A stretch of DNA of 64,000 nucleotides, from assembly GCA_013215945.1 (NCBI GenBank), contig JABSOM010000014.1:1-64000 (forward strand), given 5' to 3'. A model generated the notes under the pieces. The model ran no database searches. It was not told the DNA's origin and saw only the letters and a program-made list of their open reading frames with translations. Source of the DNA: Campylobacteraceae bacterium (GTDB lineage Bacteria; Campylobacterota; Campylobacteria; Campylobacterales; Arcobacteraceae). This document shows, piece by piece, positions 1 through 10,015 of the stretch (position 1 is the first letter of the stretch; every line of letters starts with the position of its first letter). The translations under genes were made by a program, and so were the position numbers.

Positions 1-2156
1 TCTTCAGAAGTTGTAACAGCAGTAATAGTATTTAATACAGGAGCATCGTTTGTTCCTGTTATTGTAATGGATAAATCTTGCGTATGAGTAGCGCCTTTAT
101 CATCTGTAACTGTAACTGGAATAGTAATAACTTGATTGACGCCTTCTTCTAAGTTTTGGTAACTGGCATTGCTTGGATCAAAGCTGTATGAACCATCCGC
201 ATTTAATGTAAAGCCTGCAACGGTGGATGTTGTAGTATAAGCGGCTGTTGAGTTATCATCAATATCACTAGAAGTAATATTTCCATTTACCATGGCAGCA
301 TCTTCATGATTTTTAAGCACTGAAATATTTGCGATACTTGTATTACCAGCAATATCCGTTGTTCTTACTTGAATATCATCATCTAAATAACTTGTATTTT
401 GATCAATATTAAAGGAAATTCCACTTCCACTTAACCATATATTACCACCATCTAAAGAATATTCCCATATACTTGTATTTTCAAGTCCGCTTACGGTTAT
501 TTGAGTATCATTGCTCAAAGACAGACTTACGGTATCACTCGTATCATCTGTAGTAATTGAAGCCATTTTTTCAATTGAAATATTTCCTGCAATATCAATA
601 CTCTTAATTTGAATCTCTTCATCATTGTAAACTTTATTTGAAGCTAAAAGAAAAGATGTTCCAACACCCTCAATCCAAGTGTTACCACTATCAAGAGAGT
701 ATTCCCATGTTGACGTAGATTCTAAGACTTGTACATTAATTTGATTATTTGACGTAATATTATCAAATCTATTTAATCCGGTGTCTGTATTAAGGACTAA
801 AATATCATCGGCTCTTGAATCAGTAATAATTTCAGCCATTTTACTTATATGAATGTTTCCTGCTACATCTGTTGTTTTTACCTGTACAGAATCTTCAGTA
901 TAGACAGTATTAGTCATTAAGTTAAAGCTTGTTCCACTTCCACTAATCCAAGTACTACCACCGTCCGTTGAGTATTCCCAAGTAGAACCTGTTTCTAGTC
1001 CTGTTACATTAATTTTGCTATCTGAAGTAATGAAATCATCATCTCTCCCCGTATCATTATTTAAAGTTAAACTCACATCATTTGCAAGATTATCAGTAGT
1101 AATAGCAGCCATTTTAGAAATACTAGTATTACCAGCTACATCTGTTGTTCTTACTTGTACATCATCTTGTAAGTAAGAAGTGTTTTGCGCTAAATTAAAG
1201 CTTGTTCCATTTCCATTAATCCATGTACTTCCACCATCCGTTGAGTATTCCCAAGTAGAATCACTTTCTAATCCTGTTACATTAATTAAAGTATCACTTG
1301 TAAGTAAATCACTGCTTGAACTTCCAGTATCTGTATTTAAAGAAAGAGAAATAATATCTTCTATTAAATCTTTTGAAAAACTTGCAGAAACTGAAGAAGA
1401 AATTGAGTTAGCACTAGAATTTGTAGATGAAACATCTACTTTAAAATCAAGCTCATTAATTAAATCACTTCCATTAACACTAACGTGCCAACTGCCATCT
1501 GCAAGAACATTCGTAGTATATGTAGTTCCATTAATTAATAAAAGAACTGTATCATTAACAGAAATATCTCCCCCAATAGCTGTTCCACTTATTGTGATTA
1601 AAGAAGAGGATTCAGTAATGTTAATAATATTATCATCGGTGATAGTATTTATGAAAACAGTTCCTGCTATAGCTTCTTTAGAAACAGGCTCACTTGAGTC
1701 TACTAAAGAAGAATTAGTACTGCTATTTACAATAGAGAGTGAAATATCTTCATCATTTTGAATCTTTTGACCTCTTGTGCTTAATTCATAAGAGGTAATA
1801 GAAGTGGTGATACTTTGAGTAGTTGAAGCAACATCACTTTCTAGTATTGCACTTGAAGCAGCTGTTTCAAGAAATTCTAATAATTGAGCGTAAGTATTTA
1901 ATTCACTATGATTGTTATCTGGATCCACAATGATTATAGTTGCATCACTTTCATTTAAAAATAAAATCAAATCAGTTAGTAATACATTTTCACCATTGTC
2001 AAAAGTAACAAAAAGACTGTCATCATTTGGAAGACTGTTCGAAACATGTAATAAATAAACAGTATCACCACTATTAATCTGAATATTTACAATATTTTTA
2101 GGGTCATAAAATCTTTCATTACCTTGTGTATCTACAATTTTGATAAAATCACTCAT
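1..2156 (-). CDS. Giant repeat-containing surface adhesin, N-terminal part (cut by window edge)
   Basis: The frame stays open from an ATG at 2156, preceded by AAAAAGGA, to the left edge: 718 codons with no stop. Residues 1-150 are non-repetitive, with no Sec signal peptide, as expected for a type I secreted protein. From about residue 250 come Ig-like modules carrying a WEYS-DGG-TWI core at about residues 300, 390, 480 and 560. The visible end contains the TITGTNDAP motif of VCBS/cadherin-like repeats. These features are typical of very large RTX-type adhesins used in biofilm attachment; the secretion signal would lie beyond the window. A di-alanine stretch (ETAASS, about residues 97-102) sits where LapA-type adhesins carry a LapG cleavage site. 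No secretion genes are visible here. Class is confident; exact function is inferred. Confidence 0.85.
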   Translation of the reverse strand, partial: MSDFIKIVDTQGNERFYDPKNIVNIQINSGDTVYLLHVSNSLPNDDSLFVTFDNGENVLLTDLILFLNESDATIIIVDPDNNHSELNTYAQLLEFLETAASSAILESDVASTTQSITTSITSYELSTRGQKIQNDEDISLSIVNSSTNSSLVDSSEPVSKEAIAGTVFINTITDDNIINITESSSLITISGTAIGGDISVNDTVLLLINGTTYTTNVLADGSWHVSVNGSDLINELDFKVDVSSTNSSANSISSSVSASFSKDLIEDIISLSLNTDTGSSSSDLLTSDTLINVTGLESDSTWEYSTDGGSTWINGNGTSFNLAQNTSYLQDDVQVRTTDVAGNTSISKMAAITTDNLANDVSLTLNNDTGRDDDFITSDSKINVTGLETGSTWEYSTDGGSTWISGSGTSFNLMTNTVYTEDSVQVKTTDVAGNIHISKMAEIITDSRADDILVLNTDTGLNRFDNITSNNQINVQVLESTSTWEYSLDSGNTWIEGVGTSFLLASNKVYNDEEIQIKSIDIAGNISIEKMASITTDDTSDTVSLSLSNDTQITVSGLENTSIWEYSLDGGNIWLSGSGISFNIDQNTSYLDDDIQVRTTDIAGNTSIANISVLKNHEDAAMVNGNITSSDIDDNSTAAYTTTSTVAGFTLNADGSYSFDPSNASYQNLEEGVNQVITIPVTVTDDKGATHTQDLSITITGTNDAPVLNTITAVTTSE
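420..1330 (-). repeat. Tandem Ig-like coding repeats in the adhesin
   Basis: Four copies of a module lie in the same frame. Their WEYS cores start near nt 1250, 980, 710 and 470, giving periods of about 270, 270 and 240 bp (90, 90 and 80 residues). The two right-hand copies are nearly identical at DNA level around the core, suggesting recent duplication or gene conversion. The left-hand copies have diverged more. Confidence 0.85.
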
Positions 2157-2257
2157 TAGCAGTCCTTTTTCATATACTATATAATATAATTTATTACTTA
2201 TTTAAATCTTAATATTAGTTTTAAACTCTCATTAAAGTTCATATTATTTTAGATTAT

Positions 2258-2300
2258 TATGTAATAAAACATATAAATAAATTTACTGTTTTATTACATA
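2258..2300. promoter_or_regulatory. 13-14 bp inverted repeat between the adhesin and the 124-aa gene
   Basis: TATGTAATAAAAC (2258-2270) is matched by its exact reverse complement at 2288-2300, with 17 nt between the arms. It sits 100-140 bp upstream of the adhesin start and just past the stop of the upstream minus-strand gene. It could be an operator or a weak terminator; there is no clean T-tract. Confidence 0.4.
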
Positions 2301-2361
2301 TTTTGGAGTAAGGGTTTAGGGAGTAATTTTATAGAATTATAAATTAAAGACGTATGAATAA

Positions 2362-2736
2362 TTAAACTAGTTTTTCTTGCATTTTTTGTAGATCCGCAAT
2401 TTTAATAGTATCTTCAACATATAAAGCAATATCTCTATTGGTATAAGTGTTAAAACTATTTGCATTTTGATCTTGATTTTTTGTACTCTGGGAATAAGTG
2501 ATTACAGTTTTTTCTAAAGAAAGATTCTTCAGTATTTTTAGATCAGGAGCTAAATCATTTTTCAATAAATCTTCAAAACTGAGGTGAGAAGATATTTCCA
2601 TTTTTGAAGTTTTTTTTATAATTTTCAACATATCAATTTTAGAGGAACAAGCTTCTTCTCTAATATTTAATTCCTTATTATTTGTAGTATGTTCATTATT
2701 TTGAAACATTAAATCTATGATTTTATCTTTTTTCAT
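2362..2736 (-). CDS. Hypothetical protein, 124 aa
   Basis: I do not recognise this protein. It is Lys/Glu/Asn-rich, with no signal peptide or membrane segment. The C-terminal 25 residues (from about RDIALYVED) look amphipathic and helical. The ATG at 2736 follows AGAAGGC. It lies upstream of the adhesin gene on the same strand, separated by 205 bp that contain an inverted repeat, so a role linked to the adhesin is possible but unsupported. Confidence 0.55.
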   Translation of the reverse strand: MKKDKIIDLMFQNNEHTTNNKELNIREEACSSKIDMLKIIKKTSKMEISSHLSFEDLLKNDLAPDLKILKNLSLEKTVITYSQSTKNQDQNANSFNTYTNRDIALYVEDTIKIADLQKMQEKLV

Positions 2737-2856
2737 TATATAGCCTTCTTATCATACTTTACACTTAGAGTGCTTATGTAAAACTTAAATATTCAACATT
2801 TGTGCTAAAATATTACACTTTAATTACATATTAATTAATATAGTTTTAATTGTTAT

Positions 2857-4140
2857 TTATTTTTTTGCAAAAATAATATAGTTTTTTGTTAAAGGACTTT
2901 CAAATAACTTAGATTTGGTTTTAAGCCTTGAATATGAGAGTTCCAAAGGTTCATTCTTTCGCCACTGACAATCAAGAAAAGTAATGTCTTTTTTATTATA
3001 AGCAATGATATCGATTTCACTTGTTTTATTATTCCACCAACTGGATATTTTAATTGCTTCATAACCTAGGAATTTAAAAGAATCTTTTTTAATAATAGAA
3101 ATAACATACTTTTTATAGGCTTTATGTACCAGTCTTTTAGAAAAATCATTTCGTATGTAGGCAGTAATTGGGTAAAAATTGTTTTGTTCAAGTAAAAAAC
3201 TATAAGGGAAAATATAACAAAACCAAAATTTTGTAAAATTATCTTTAATATCATAACGACCAAACTTACTTTTGATAGGATCATCGTTCAGAGGAATTTC
3301 TTTTTCAATAATCATTAACTCCACTAGTTTTTGTATATACCGCGTTAAGAATGAAGACTTAACTTCTATCAATGCAGCAATATCCCCTATTTTATTATTT
3401 CCCATAGAAATTGCATATAAAATAGAACTGTAGGTTGAAATATCACTTAATTCATATTTTAGCAGTGTTATTGCATCGGTATATAAATGTTTTTTATTCA
3501 AAAGTATAAGTTCTTTCACATTGAGTAAAAAATCTTTTTTTACATCGTATTGTTCTAATAAAGCAATATTACTTCCAAAACATGCGTATACATACATTAA
3601 GTCCTTTTTGGGCAAGTCTTTAATTACTTTTGTAATAACAGAATAATCAAGTTCATCTAATATAATTTTTACATTGCTTTTTTCATAAATACTTGTAAAT
3701 TCTTTTTTACTGCTTTGTACCGAACTTGAGAGGATGATTTGCAGGTTTTGTTTTTTTAAACTTTTTTTCCAGTATTCATAAAATAAGGCAAGTGCATTTT
3801 TATTTATTTTAAGCAAGATATTAAAATCATCCAAAATAATAATTGTTTTATATTTCACTTCAACGTCAGATAAAAAAACAAGAAAGTCAGTAAAACTACT
3901 TATTTTTTTACTGGAAGTAATTTCAAAAAAATTATAAACAAACTTTGTAAGATTATTGAAATAGAGCATTTCAGATATTTCAGTAAATGAAATGTAAAAT
4001 CTTTTTTTGTTTTTGCAGTATTCATTAAGAAGTATTGTTTTACCAATATTTTTCCTACCAAAAAGGCAGATATAACTAGAGCTGGCTTTTAGATAATCTT
4101 CTTCTAAAAGTGATATTTCTTTTTCCCTAGCTAAAAACAT
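2857..4140 (-). CDS. ATP-binding protein of the archaeal-type ATPase/DUF234 family
   Basis: The N-terminal half is a STAND/AAA-like ATPase. Walker A is GRKNIGKT at residues 28-35, and Walker B is the hydrophobic strand ending LDD near 105. A winged-helix segment follows around 240-280. The last 55 residues hold the DUF234 signature: EIDIIAY near 375, then FLDCQW near 388-393. In the family this resembles a PD-(D/E)xK nuclease strand, usually ECKW; here the Lys is Gln, so nuclease activity is doubtful. Family members are often called ATPases of unknown role and sometimes associate with mobile DNA. It stands alone on the minus strand. Confidence 0.8.
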   Translation of the reverse strand: MFLAREKEISLLEEDYLKASSSYICLFGRKNIGKTILLNEYCKNKKRFYISFTEISEMLYFNNLTKFVYNFFEITSSKKISSFTDFLVFLSDVEVKYKTIIILDDFNILLKINKNALALFYEYWKKSLKKQNLQIILSSSVQSSKKEFTSIYEKSNVKIILDELDYSVITKVIKDLPKKDLMYVYACFGSNIALLEQYDVKKDFLLNVKELILLNKKHLYTDAITLLKYELSDISTYSSILYAISMGNNKIGDIAALIEVKSSFLTRYIQKLVELMIIEKEIPLNDDPIKSKFGRYDIKDNFTKFWFCYIFPYSFLLEQNNFYPITAYIRNDFSKRLVHKAYKKYVISIIKKDSFKFLGYEAIKISSWWNNKTSEIDIIAYNKKDITFLDCQWRKNEPLELSYSRLKTKSKLFESPLTKNYIIFAKK

Positions 4141-4222
4141 TATGATTCCTTACCTAAAATCTATTATATTAAAACTATGTTACTAAATATAATATTAAAT
4201 TAATATTTATAATAAATAATAT

Positions 4223-4666
4223 TTATCGTAATTTCTTAATTCTTCGTGTATTTAGTCTGTATATTGAAGAAGATTTTAATTCACTAAAGCCATCTTTTTG
4301 CACTACAATTATATCTGCATTATCATAAGCAAATTTTTCATCGTACACTTCTTTACTAAGATTTGCAGAAGTTGAATAACTTTGGGAGAACTTTTTAATA
4401 AAAGAGTGGAAAGCATTGTTTTTTGCTACAACTCGATATGAATTTCCATTGGGATAAATAAAAGTAGAAAGTTTAGAGTTTCTTACCATTCTTTTAAATT
4501 TAGAAGGAATTCGTGTATTTTGTTTTAGGGTTTTAAAAGAATCAAGAGTTTGAAGTATTTTTTGAGTAGTGGCTCTTTGTTTTATAAAAGAGAGTTTTTC
4601 ATCATTTGAGGATGAAAAACCAACCGTTGTATCGGTTTGAACTAAATAAACTAAAGAGCTGTCCAT
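4223..4666 (-). CDS. Sua5/YciO/YrdC-family protein, short form
   Basis: QTDTTVGF at residues 10-17 corresponds to the family motif PTDTVYGL, and STSANLS near 96-102 corresponds to the conserved SAN motif. Full-length TsaC/Sua5 makes threonylcarbamoyl-AMP for the t6A37 tRNA modification and is 180-200 residues or more. At 147 aa this is a short version of the kind seen in Campylobacterota. It starts 1 nt after the carB stop, so it is translated from the same message. Since carB makes carbamoyl phosphate, the link may be positional only. It may be the sole t6A enzyme or a paralogue; the window cannot decide. Confidence 0.75.
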   Translation of the reverse strand: MDSSLVYLVQTDTTVGFSSSNDEKLSFIKQRATTQKILQTLDSFKTLKQNTRIPSKFKRMVRNSKLSTFIYPNGNSYRVVAKNNAFHSFIKKFSQSYSTSANLSKEVYDEKFAYDNADIIVVQKDGFSELKSSSIYRLNTRRIKKLR

Positions 4667-4667
4667 A

Positions 4668-7600
4668 TTATTTTAAAAAGTCCTGAAGGGCTTTAATTGT
4701 AATACCATCACTTTCTTTTGCATGTTTCATAGCTTCTACACAAGCAAGAGCAGCAGTAGCCGTAGTAACATAAGGCACATTCATTTTTAAAACAGATCGT
4801 CTGATATTTCTACCATCTTGTTTAACAGATTCTTTTCCATTTGAAGTATTAAATGCAAGTGCAATTTCCCCATTTGTCATTAAATCTGTGATATTAGGTC
4901 GTCCTTCAGATATTTTAAGAACTTTTTCACACTCTATTCCAGCGTTTATAATCTCTTTGTAAGTACCTTCTGTAGCAACCACAGTACAACCCATATCTAC
5001 TAAACCTTGAGCAATTTTAGGCGCAAATTCTTTATCTAAATCACATAAAGAAATAAATACCTTACCTTCACTTGGTAGGTCATTTTTAGCCGCACTTTGT
5101 GCTTTTCCATAGGACTGAGCAAAAGAATTTGAAATCCCCATAACTTCACCTGTAGATTTCATTTCAGGCGTTAAAATCATATCAGAACCAGACAGTTTAG
5201 CAAAAGGGAAAACCGCTTCTTTAACTGCAACATGGTCTCTTAAAATAGGTTTTAATACTCCATTGCCTTCCCATACTAAATCAAAGTTATAAGCAGCCAA
5301 GGCTTCTCTTAAAGTCTCACCCCACATAACACGAGTAGCAACTTTTGCTAAAGGCATTCCAGTAGCTTTTGATACAAAAGGTACTGTTCTTGATGCTCTT
5401 GGATTCACTTCAATTAAATAAATCTCACCTTTATGAATTGCATATTGCACATTCATTAAACCAACAACACCTAATTGCAGCGCCATATCTTTTGTTTTGC
5501 TTTCAAGCTCTTTAATTAACTCATCAGAAATAGAATGAGGAGGAAGAGTACAAGACGAATCTCCTGAGTGAACCCCAGCTTCTTCTGTATGTTGCATAAT
5601 TCCACCAATATATACTTCTTTACCATCACAAATACAATCAACATCAAGCTCAATTGCACGGTCTAAGAATCTGTCAATTAAAACAGGAGCATCATTTGAT
5701 ACTTCAACAGCCGCATCCATATACTTAGATAATTCTTCAGTAGAATAAACAATTCTCATTCCTCTTCCACCAAGTACAAAAGATGGTCTTACAAGAACAG
5801 GATATCCAATACGTTCTGCAATCTCAATAGCTCCCGTTATTTCAACTGCTGTACCATTTTCAGGTTGTAACAAACCTACTTTTTCTACAAAAGAAGAGAA
5901 TTTTTTTCGATCTTCTGCTAAATCAATTACAGCAGCAGTAGTTCCAATGATTTTAGCCCCAATTTCTGTTAATGCATTAGCAAGTTTTAAAGGAGTTTGT
6001 CCACCAAAATGCACAATAACACCATCTGGATTTTCCTCTTTAATTACAGCACGAACATGTTCAAAATCAATAGGTTCAAAATATAAAACATCAGAAGTAT
6101 CATAATCAGTAGATACAGTTTCAGGGTTACAGTTATACATTATAGTCTTAACACCCATTTCCTTTAACGCAAAAGAAGCATGTACACAACAATAATCAAA
6201 CTCAATACCTTGACCAATTCTATTTGGTCCGCCACCTATGATTAATACTTTTTTATCATCTGATTTTACTTTTTCAACTTTTGGAAGTTTTGTAATATTT
6301 GTAGTTGAATATAAATACGGAGTTAATGCTTCAAATTCAGCCGCACACGTATCTACTTCATTGTATTCAAATTCAATTCCTAAAGATATTCTTGCATCAT
6401 AAACGGTATCTTCTTTTTCATTTAATAATGAAGCAATCATTTTGTCAGAGAAACCGTTTGTTTTTGCTTCTCTCATTTTATTTTCATCACTTAAAATAGA
6501 AGAATCAATTGATTTTTCAATATTGAAAATTTCTCTAAATTTACTTAAGAACCAAGGATCAATAGCAGAAAGATCAAATAACTCTTCATTGCTTAATCCT
6601 TCTCTCATTCCTTGCATTAAATATAATAATCGTGATTCATTAGGACGTCTGATTTCTTTTTTAATAAAGTCAAAATCAGCTTCAATTTTATCAAAACCAC
6701 TAAGTCCTGTTTCCAAAGAAATTAAAGCTTTTTGTAAAGATTCATTAAATGTTCTTCCCATTGCCATAACTTCCCCAACAGATTTCATTGATGTTGTAAG
6801 AGTAGAGTCAGCTTTAGGGAATTTTTCAAAAGTAAACCGTGGTACTTTTGTAACAATATAATCAATAACGGGCTCAAAAGACGCAGTAGTTCCTGTAATA
6901 TCATTTTCAATTTCATCAAGCGTAAAACCAACAGCTAAAAGTGTAGCAATTTTTGCAATAGGATAACCCGTAGCTTTAGAAGCAAGTGCAGAAGATCTTG
7001 AAACTCTTGGATTCATTTCAATTACAATCATTCTTCCTGTTTTAGGACAAATTGAAAATTGTACATTTGAACCACCAGTATCAACACCTATTTCACGTAA
7101 AATCGCAAAAGAAGCATTTCTCATATCTTGGTACTCTTTATCAGTCAAGGTTAAAGCAGGTGCAACAGTAATAGAATCACCTGTATGAACACCCATAGGG
7201 TCAAGATTTTCAATAGAACATACAATAATACAGTTATCTTTATTATCTCTAATAACTTCCATCTCGTATTCTTTCCAACCAAGCATGGATTCCATAATTT
7301 CTATTTCATTGATAGGTGAAGCATCAAGTCCAGCTTCTGCTAAAAGTTTAAATTCATCCATATTATAAGCAACACCAGAACCACCACCTGCTAGTGTAAA
7401 TGAAGCTCTAGAAATTACAGGAAAACCAATTTCTTTAGCACGAATCATAGCTTCATCAACAGTATATGCATTCGCACTTCTAGGTAAATCCATACCTATT
7501 TTTTTCATAGCTTCATTAAAAAGATGTCTGTCTTCACCTTTTTTAATAGCATCAGGATGAGCACCTAAGAATTTAATACCATCAAGCATGCCTTTGTCGT

Positions 7601-7907
7601 ACATAGAAGTAGCAACATTAAGTGCAGTCTGACCTCCCATAGTAGGTAAAATAGCATCAATATTTTCTTTTTCGATAATTTTAGCAACAACTTCTTCAGT
7701 AATAGGTTCTATATAAGTTTTATCAGCAAACTCTGGGTCTGTCATAATAGTAGCGGGGTTAGAATTAACCAAAACAACTCTGTATCCTAACTCTTTAAGA
7801 GTTTTTGTAGCTTGTGTTCCTGAATAATCAAATTCGCAAGCTTGACCAATAATAATTGGACCAGAACCGATAAGTAAAATGTTTTTTATATCTTCTCTTT
7901 TTGGCAT
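4668..7907 (-). CDS. carB: Carbamoyl-phosphate synthase large subunit
   Basis: The 1079 residues match the usual CarB length of about 1070. Two homologous ATP-grasp halves are visible, starting [18 protein letters not shown] (about 13-30) and [17 protein letters not shown] (about 560-576). Each carries an ExNPR metal/ATP motif ([10 protein letters not shown] near 299, [10 protein letters not shown] near 830). The last 140 residues form the MGS-like allosteric domain. CarB makes carbamoyl phosphate from glutamine-derived ammonia, bicarbonate and two ATP, for arginine and pyrimidine synthesis. The small subunit gene carA is not in the window. The ATG at 7907 follows CAGGGAA. Confidence 0.98.
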   Translation of the reverse strand: MPKREDIKNILLIGSGPIIIGQACEFDYSGTQATKTLKELGYRVVLVNSNPATIMTDPEFADKTYIEPITEEVVAKIIEKENIDAILPTMGGQTALNVATSMYDKGMLDGIKFLGAHPDAIKKGEDRHLFNEAMKKIGMDLPRSANAYTVDEAMIRAKEIGFPVISRASFTLAGGGSGVAYNMDEFKLLAEAGLDASPINEIEIMESMLGWKEYEMEVIRDNKDNCIIVCSIENLDPMGVHTGDSITVAPALTLTDKEYQDMRNASFAILREIGVDTGGSNVQFSICPKTGRMIVIEMNPRVSRSSALASKATGYPIAKIATLLAVGFTLDEIENDITGTTASFEPVIDYIVTKVPRFTFEKFPKADSTLTTSMKSVGEVMAMGRTFNESLQKALISLETGLSGFDKIEADFDFIKKEIRRPNESRLLYLMQGMREGLSNEELFDLSAIDPWFLSKFREIFNIEKSIDSSILSDENKMREAKTNGFSDKMIASLLNEKEDTVYDARISLGIEFEYNEVDTCAAEFEALTPYLYSTTNITKLPKVEKVKSDDKKVLIIGGGPNRIGQGIEFDYCCVHASFALKEMGVKTIMYNCNPETVSTDYDTSDVLYFEPIDFEHVRAVIKEENPDGVIVHFGGQTPLKLANALTEIGAKIIGTTAAVIDLAEDRKKFSSFVEKVGLLQPENGTAVEITGAIEIAERIGYPVLVRPSFVLGGRGMRIVYSTEELSKYMDAAVEVSNDAPVLIDRFLDRAIELDVDCICDGKEVYIGGIMQHTEEAGVHSGDSSCTLPPHSISDELIKELESKTKDMALQLGVVGLMNVQYAIHKGEIYLIEVNPRASRTVPFVSKATGMPLAKVATRVMWGETLREALAAYNFDLVWEGNGVLKPILRDHVAVKEAVFPFAKLSGSDMILTPEMKSTGEVMGISNSFAQSYGKAQSAAKNDLPSEGKVFISLCDLDKEFAPKIAQGLVDMGCTVVATEGTYKEIINAGIECEKVLKISEGRPNITDLMTNGEIALAFNTSNGKESVKQDGRNIRRSVLKMNVPYVTTATAALACVEAMKHAKESDGITIKALQDFLK

Positions 7908-7991
7908 AAATAATTCCCTGTGTATTTAGTTAAAATTTGGGAAGTATAGCTAAGAAGTGCTTAAAATATAGTTATAGGAGAAAGGGAAAGT

Positions 7992-8018
7992 AAAGATGTT
8001 TTTTTAAAAAACATCTTT
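7992..8018 (-). terminator. Hairpin after the metX-xseB-thiF unit
   Basis: AAAGATGTTTTTT (7992-8004) is matched by its exact complement at 8006-8018. The resulting 13-bp stem has a T-rich arm and lies 10 bp past the stop of the ThiF-like gene and upstream of carB. The stem is AT-rich, so efficiency is uncertain. Confidence 0.6.
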
Positions 8019-8027
8019 ATAATATTA

Positions 8028-8708
8028 CTAATTTACTGGTAAATTAAATCTTTTTGTATCAAGAATACCCTCTTCATTAAAAGACAAATAATAAAGAATA
8101 TCTTTTTTTACACTTAAACCAGCTAAATATCTAAGTGCAAGATTTGCTTGAAGAGATCCAATATGCATAACAATAGGACAAGCAATACCATTTGGTTTTC
8201 TATCATTGATTTGGAATACTGCTTCATACGATGCTTTTTCAAAGAAACATACTTGGCCATGGAATTCTTCAACAGAACCGTAAATCCATGCTTGTTCTTT
8301 CTTAATGCAGTACTCATTAATAGCAGCACGAACAGGTAAATTATCAGTAGCATCAATAATTAAATCAAATTCAAGACCTCTTTTAGCAAAGTCATCAAAA
8401 CTCTCCACATAAGATGTAGCTTTTGTATAAGGACATCGTGAATGTACTAAGTCTTTTAAAACTTCTGATTTAAACTTACCATCATCAGCAACGCTAAAAC
8501 CTATTTGTCTGTGAATATTATGAATTCCAACCGTATCAAAATCTACAAAAGCAAACTCGCCAATACCACTGGCTCCTAAAGCAATAGCTAACGTACATCC
8601 CAAACCACCAGAACCAATAATTGCAACTTTTTTGCCTTGTAAGGTGTTTTGAACATCATTTCCCCAAAGTTTAATTTGCCTGTTAAAAAATTCGTCATGT
8701 GCTTCCAT
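8028..8708 (-). CDS. ThiF/MoeB/HesA-type adenylyltransferase
   Basis: This is an E1-like fold with a nucleotide loop GSGGLG at residues 32-37, an acidic strand FVDFDTV near 52-58, and DATDN at 118-122. Family members adenylate the C-terminal Gly-Gly of a sulfur-carrier protein (MoaD, ThiS) for molybdopterin or thiamine synthesis. At 226 aa it is shorter than MoeB (about 250), and I find none of the two CxxC pairs that bind zinc in MoeB/ThiF. The C-terminal GSLQANLALRYL helix is typical. It is the last gene of a metX-xseB-thiF unit. The exact carrier partner cannot be told from the sequence. Confidence 0.85.
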   Translation of the reverse strand: MEAHDEFFNRQIKLWGNDVQNTLQGKKVAIIGSGGLGCTLAIALGASGIGEFAFVDFDTVGIHNIHRQIGFSVADDGKFKSEVLKDLVHSRCPYTKATSYVESFDDFAKRGLEFDLIIDATDNLPVRAAINEYCIKKEQAWIYGSVEEFHGQVCFFEKASYEAVFQINDRKPNGIACPIVMHIGSLQANLALRYLAGLSVKKDILYYLSFNEEGILDTKRFNLPVN

Positions 8709-8717
8709 AAAAATCCT

Positions 8718-8909
8718 TTATTTGTTTAGTTGTGTAAATACAAGCTTTGCTTCATCTAAGAGTTTTTGCGCGTCATCTAATTGTTTTAGTCCATCTTTAT
8801 ACAGTTTTACACTGTTTTCCAGTGTTATTTCTGGATTGCTTAATTTTTCTAATAACTCTTTTGCTTCTTTTATTTTGTCTTCAAAATGTATGTTTTCTTC
8901 TGTGCTCAT
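8718..8909 (-). CDS. xseB: Exodeoxyribonuclease VII small subunit
   Basis: At 63 aa this fits XseB (60-80 aa). It has the characteristic helical hairpin: IHFEDKIKEAKELLEKLSNP, then ITLENSVKLYKDGL with LD repeats. XseB binds XseA to form the single-strand-specific exonuclease. Its ATG overlaps the metX stop by 4 nt (ATGA type), implying translational coupling. xseA is not in the window. Confidence 0.93.
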   Translation of the reverse strand: MSTEENIHFEDKIKEAKELLEKLSNPEITLENSVKLYKDGLKQLDDAQKLLDEAKLVFTQLNK

Positions 8910-10015
8910 ATTCTATCCTCTAATATATCTTTTATATAATCTTTAAATTTATCAAGTTCTACCAAAAATGAATCATGCCCATGAGACGATTCAATCATTT
9001 TATAAGTAACAAGGTCTTCTTTACCAATCTTTTTCATAATATCGTATATTTCTTTCATTTCTTTAGGAAAAAACAATATATCATCAGAAAAAGATATCAA
9101 ATGAAGTTTAGCTTCAACCTTAGAGAAAGAATCCTCTAATTTATCACTTCCACGTGCTGCATTAAAAATATTCATTGTTTTACAAATATATAAATACGAC
9201 AAAGGATCAAATACTTTTGGAAAGTTATAAGCATTGTATTCTAAATATCTCTCTACTTCAAAACGTCCAAACAATTCATATAAACCATCGGTATCAGTAT
9301 ATTTACGACCAAATTTTTCATCAAGAGAATTAGGGCCTAAATATGAAATTAAACCAGCCATTCTTCCAATAGCTAATCCTGGAAGAGAGTTAGCTTTTAA
9401 ATCATCTTTGTCATAATTTCCATTTTTAAAACCAGGGTCATGTCGTATTGCTTCAAAAGCTATTTTATTAGAAGCAATAGCCCAAGGTCTTGTATAAGCA
9501 GTGGTTGCCAAAGGAATAACAATATCAGCAAAACTACTGTGATCAATAGAATAACAAATAGCTTGCATTCCACCCATAGAACCACCAATAACTGCTCGTA
9601 CGTGATAAATATTAAGAGCTTCAAATAAACGTATTTGTGCTTTTACAATATCTGAAATAGTTAATACAGGAAACTTCATTCTATAGGCTTTATTTGTAGC
9701 CGGATCAATACTCATAGGAGAAGTAGAACCAAAACAGGAACCAAGATTATTGGTACAGATCACATAGTATTTTAAGGTATCAATGGTTTTCCCATCCCCT
9801 ATAAAGTTATCCCACCACCCTGCTTTTGCTTCATTGTTATATCTTCCTGCTGCATGATGTGAACCTGAAAGTGCATGACAAATCACGATTACATTGGACT
9901 TGTCTTCGTTTAATTCGCCATAGGTTTCGTAAATTATTTCATAATGATCAAGAAGCCGTCCACTTTCTAGTTTTAAAGGTTCTTTAAATTGTGCTGTTTT
10001 TGTTTCGATTTTCAA
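8906..10015 (-). CDS. metX: Homoserine O-acyltransferase (MetX type)
   Basis: This alpha/beta-hydrolase-fold enzyme of methionine synthesis transfers an acetyl or succinyl group to homoserine. The nucleophile Ser146 is in GGSMGGMQA. The acid Asp is in SFSDDILFFP near 312-321, and the catalytic His is in ESSHGHDSFL near 343-352. The oxyanion-side motif CHALSGSHHAAGR (46-58) is typical. The 369 aa match the family. The likely start is TTG at 10015, with GGAT just upstream; the nearby ATG is out of frame. It heads the metX-xseB-thiF unit. Acetyl versus succinyl preference cannot be read reliably here. Confidence 0.95.
   Translation of the reverse strand: MKIETKTAQFKEPLKLESGRLLDHYEIIYETYGELNEDKSNVIVICHALSGSHHAAGRYNNEAKAGWWDNFIGDGKTIDTLKYYVICTNNLGSCFGSTSPMSIDPATNKAYRMKFPVLTISDIVKAQIRLFEALNIYHVRAVIGGSMGGMQAICYSIDHSSFADIVIPLATTAYTRPWAIASNKIAFEAIRHDPGFKNGNYDKDDLKANSLPGLAIGRMAGLISYLGPNSLDEKFGRKYTDTDGLYELFGRFEVERYLEYNAYNFPKVFDPLSYLYICKTMNIFNAARGSDKLEDSFSKVEAKLHLISFSDDILFFPKEMKEIYDIMKKIGKEDLVTYKMIESSHGHDSFLVELDKFKDYIKDILEDRI

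Noticed and set aside
1180-1761. Open plus-strand frame of 193 codons
   Set aside because: It is antisense to the adhesin repeats. The minus-strand frame has the ribosome site, repeat periodicity and VCBS motif; the plus-strand product has no recognisable features.
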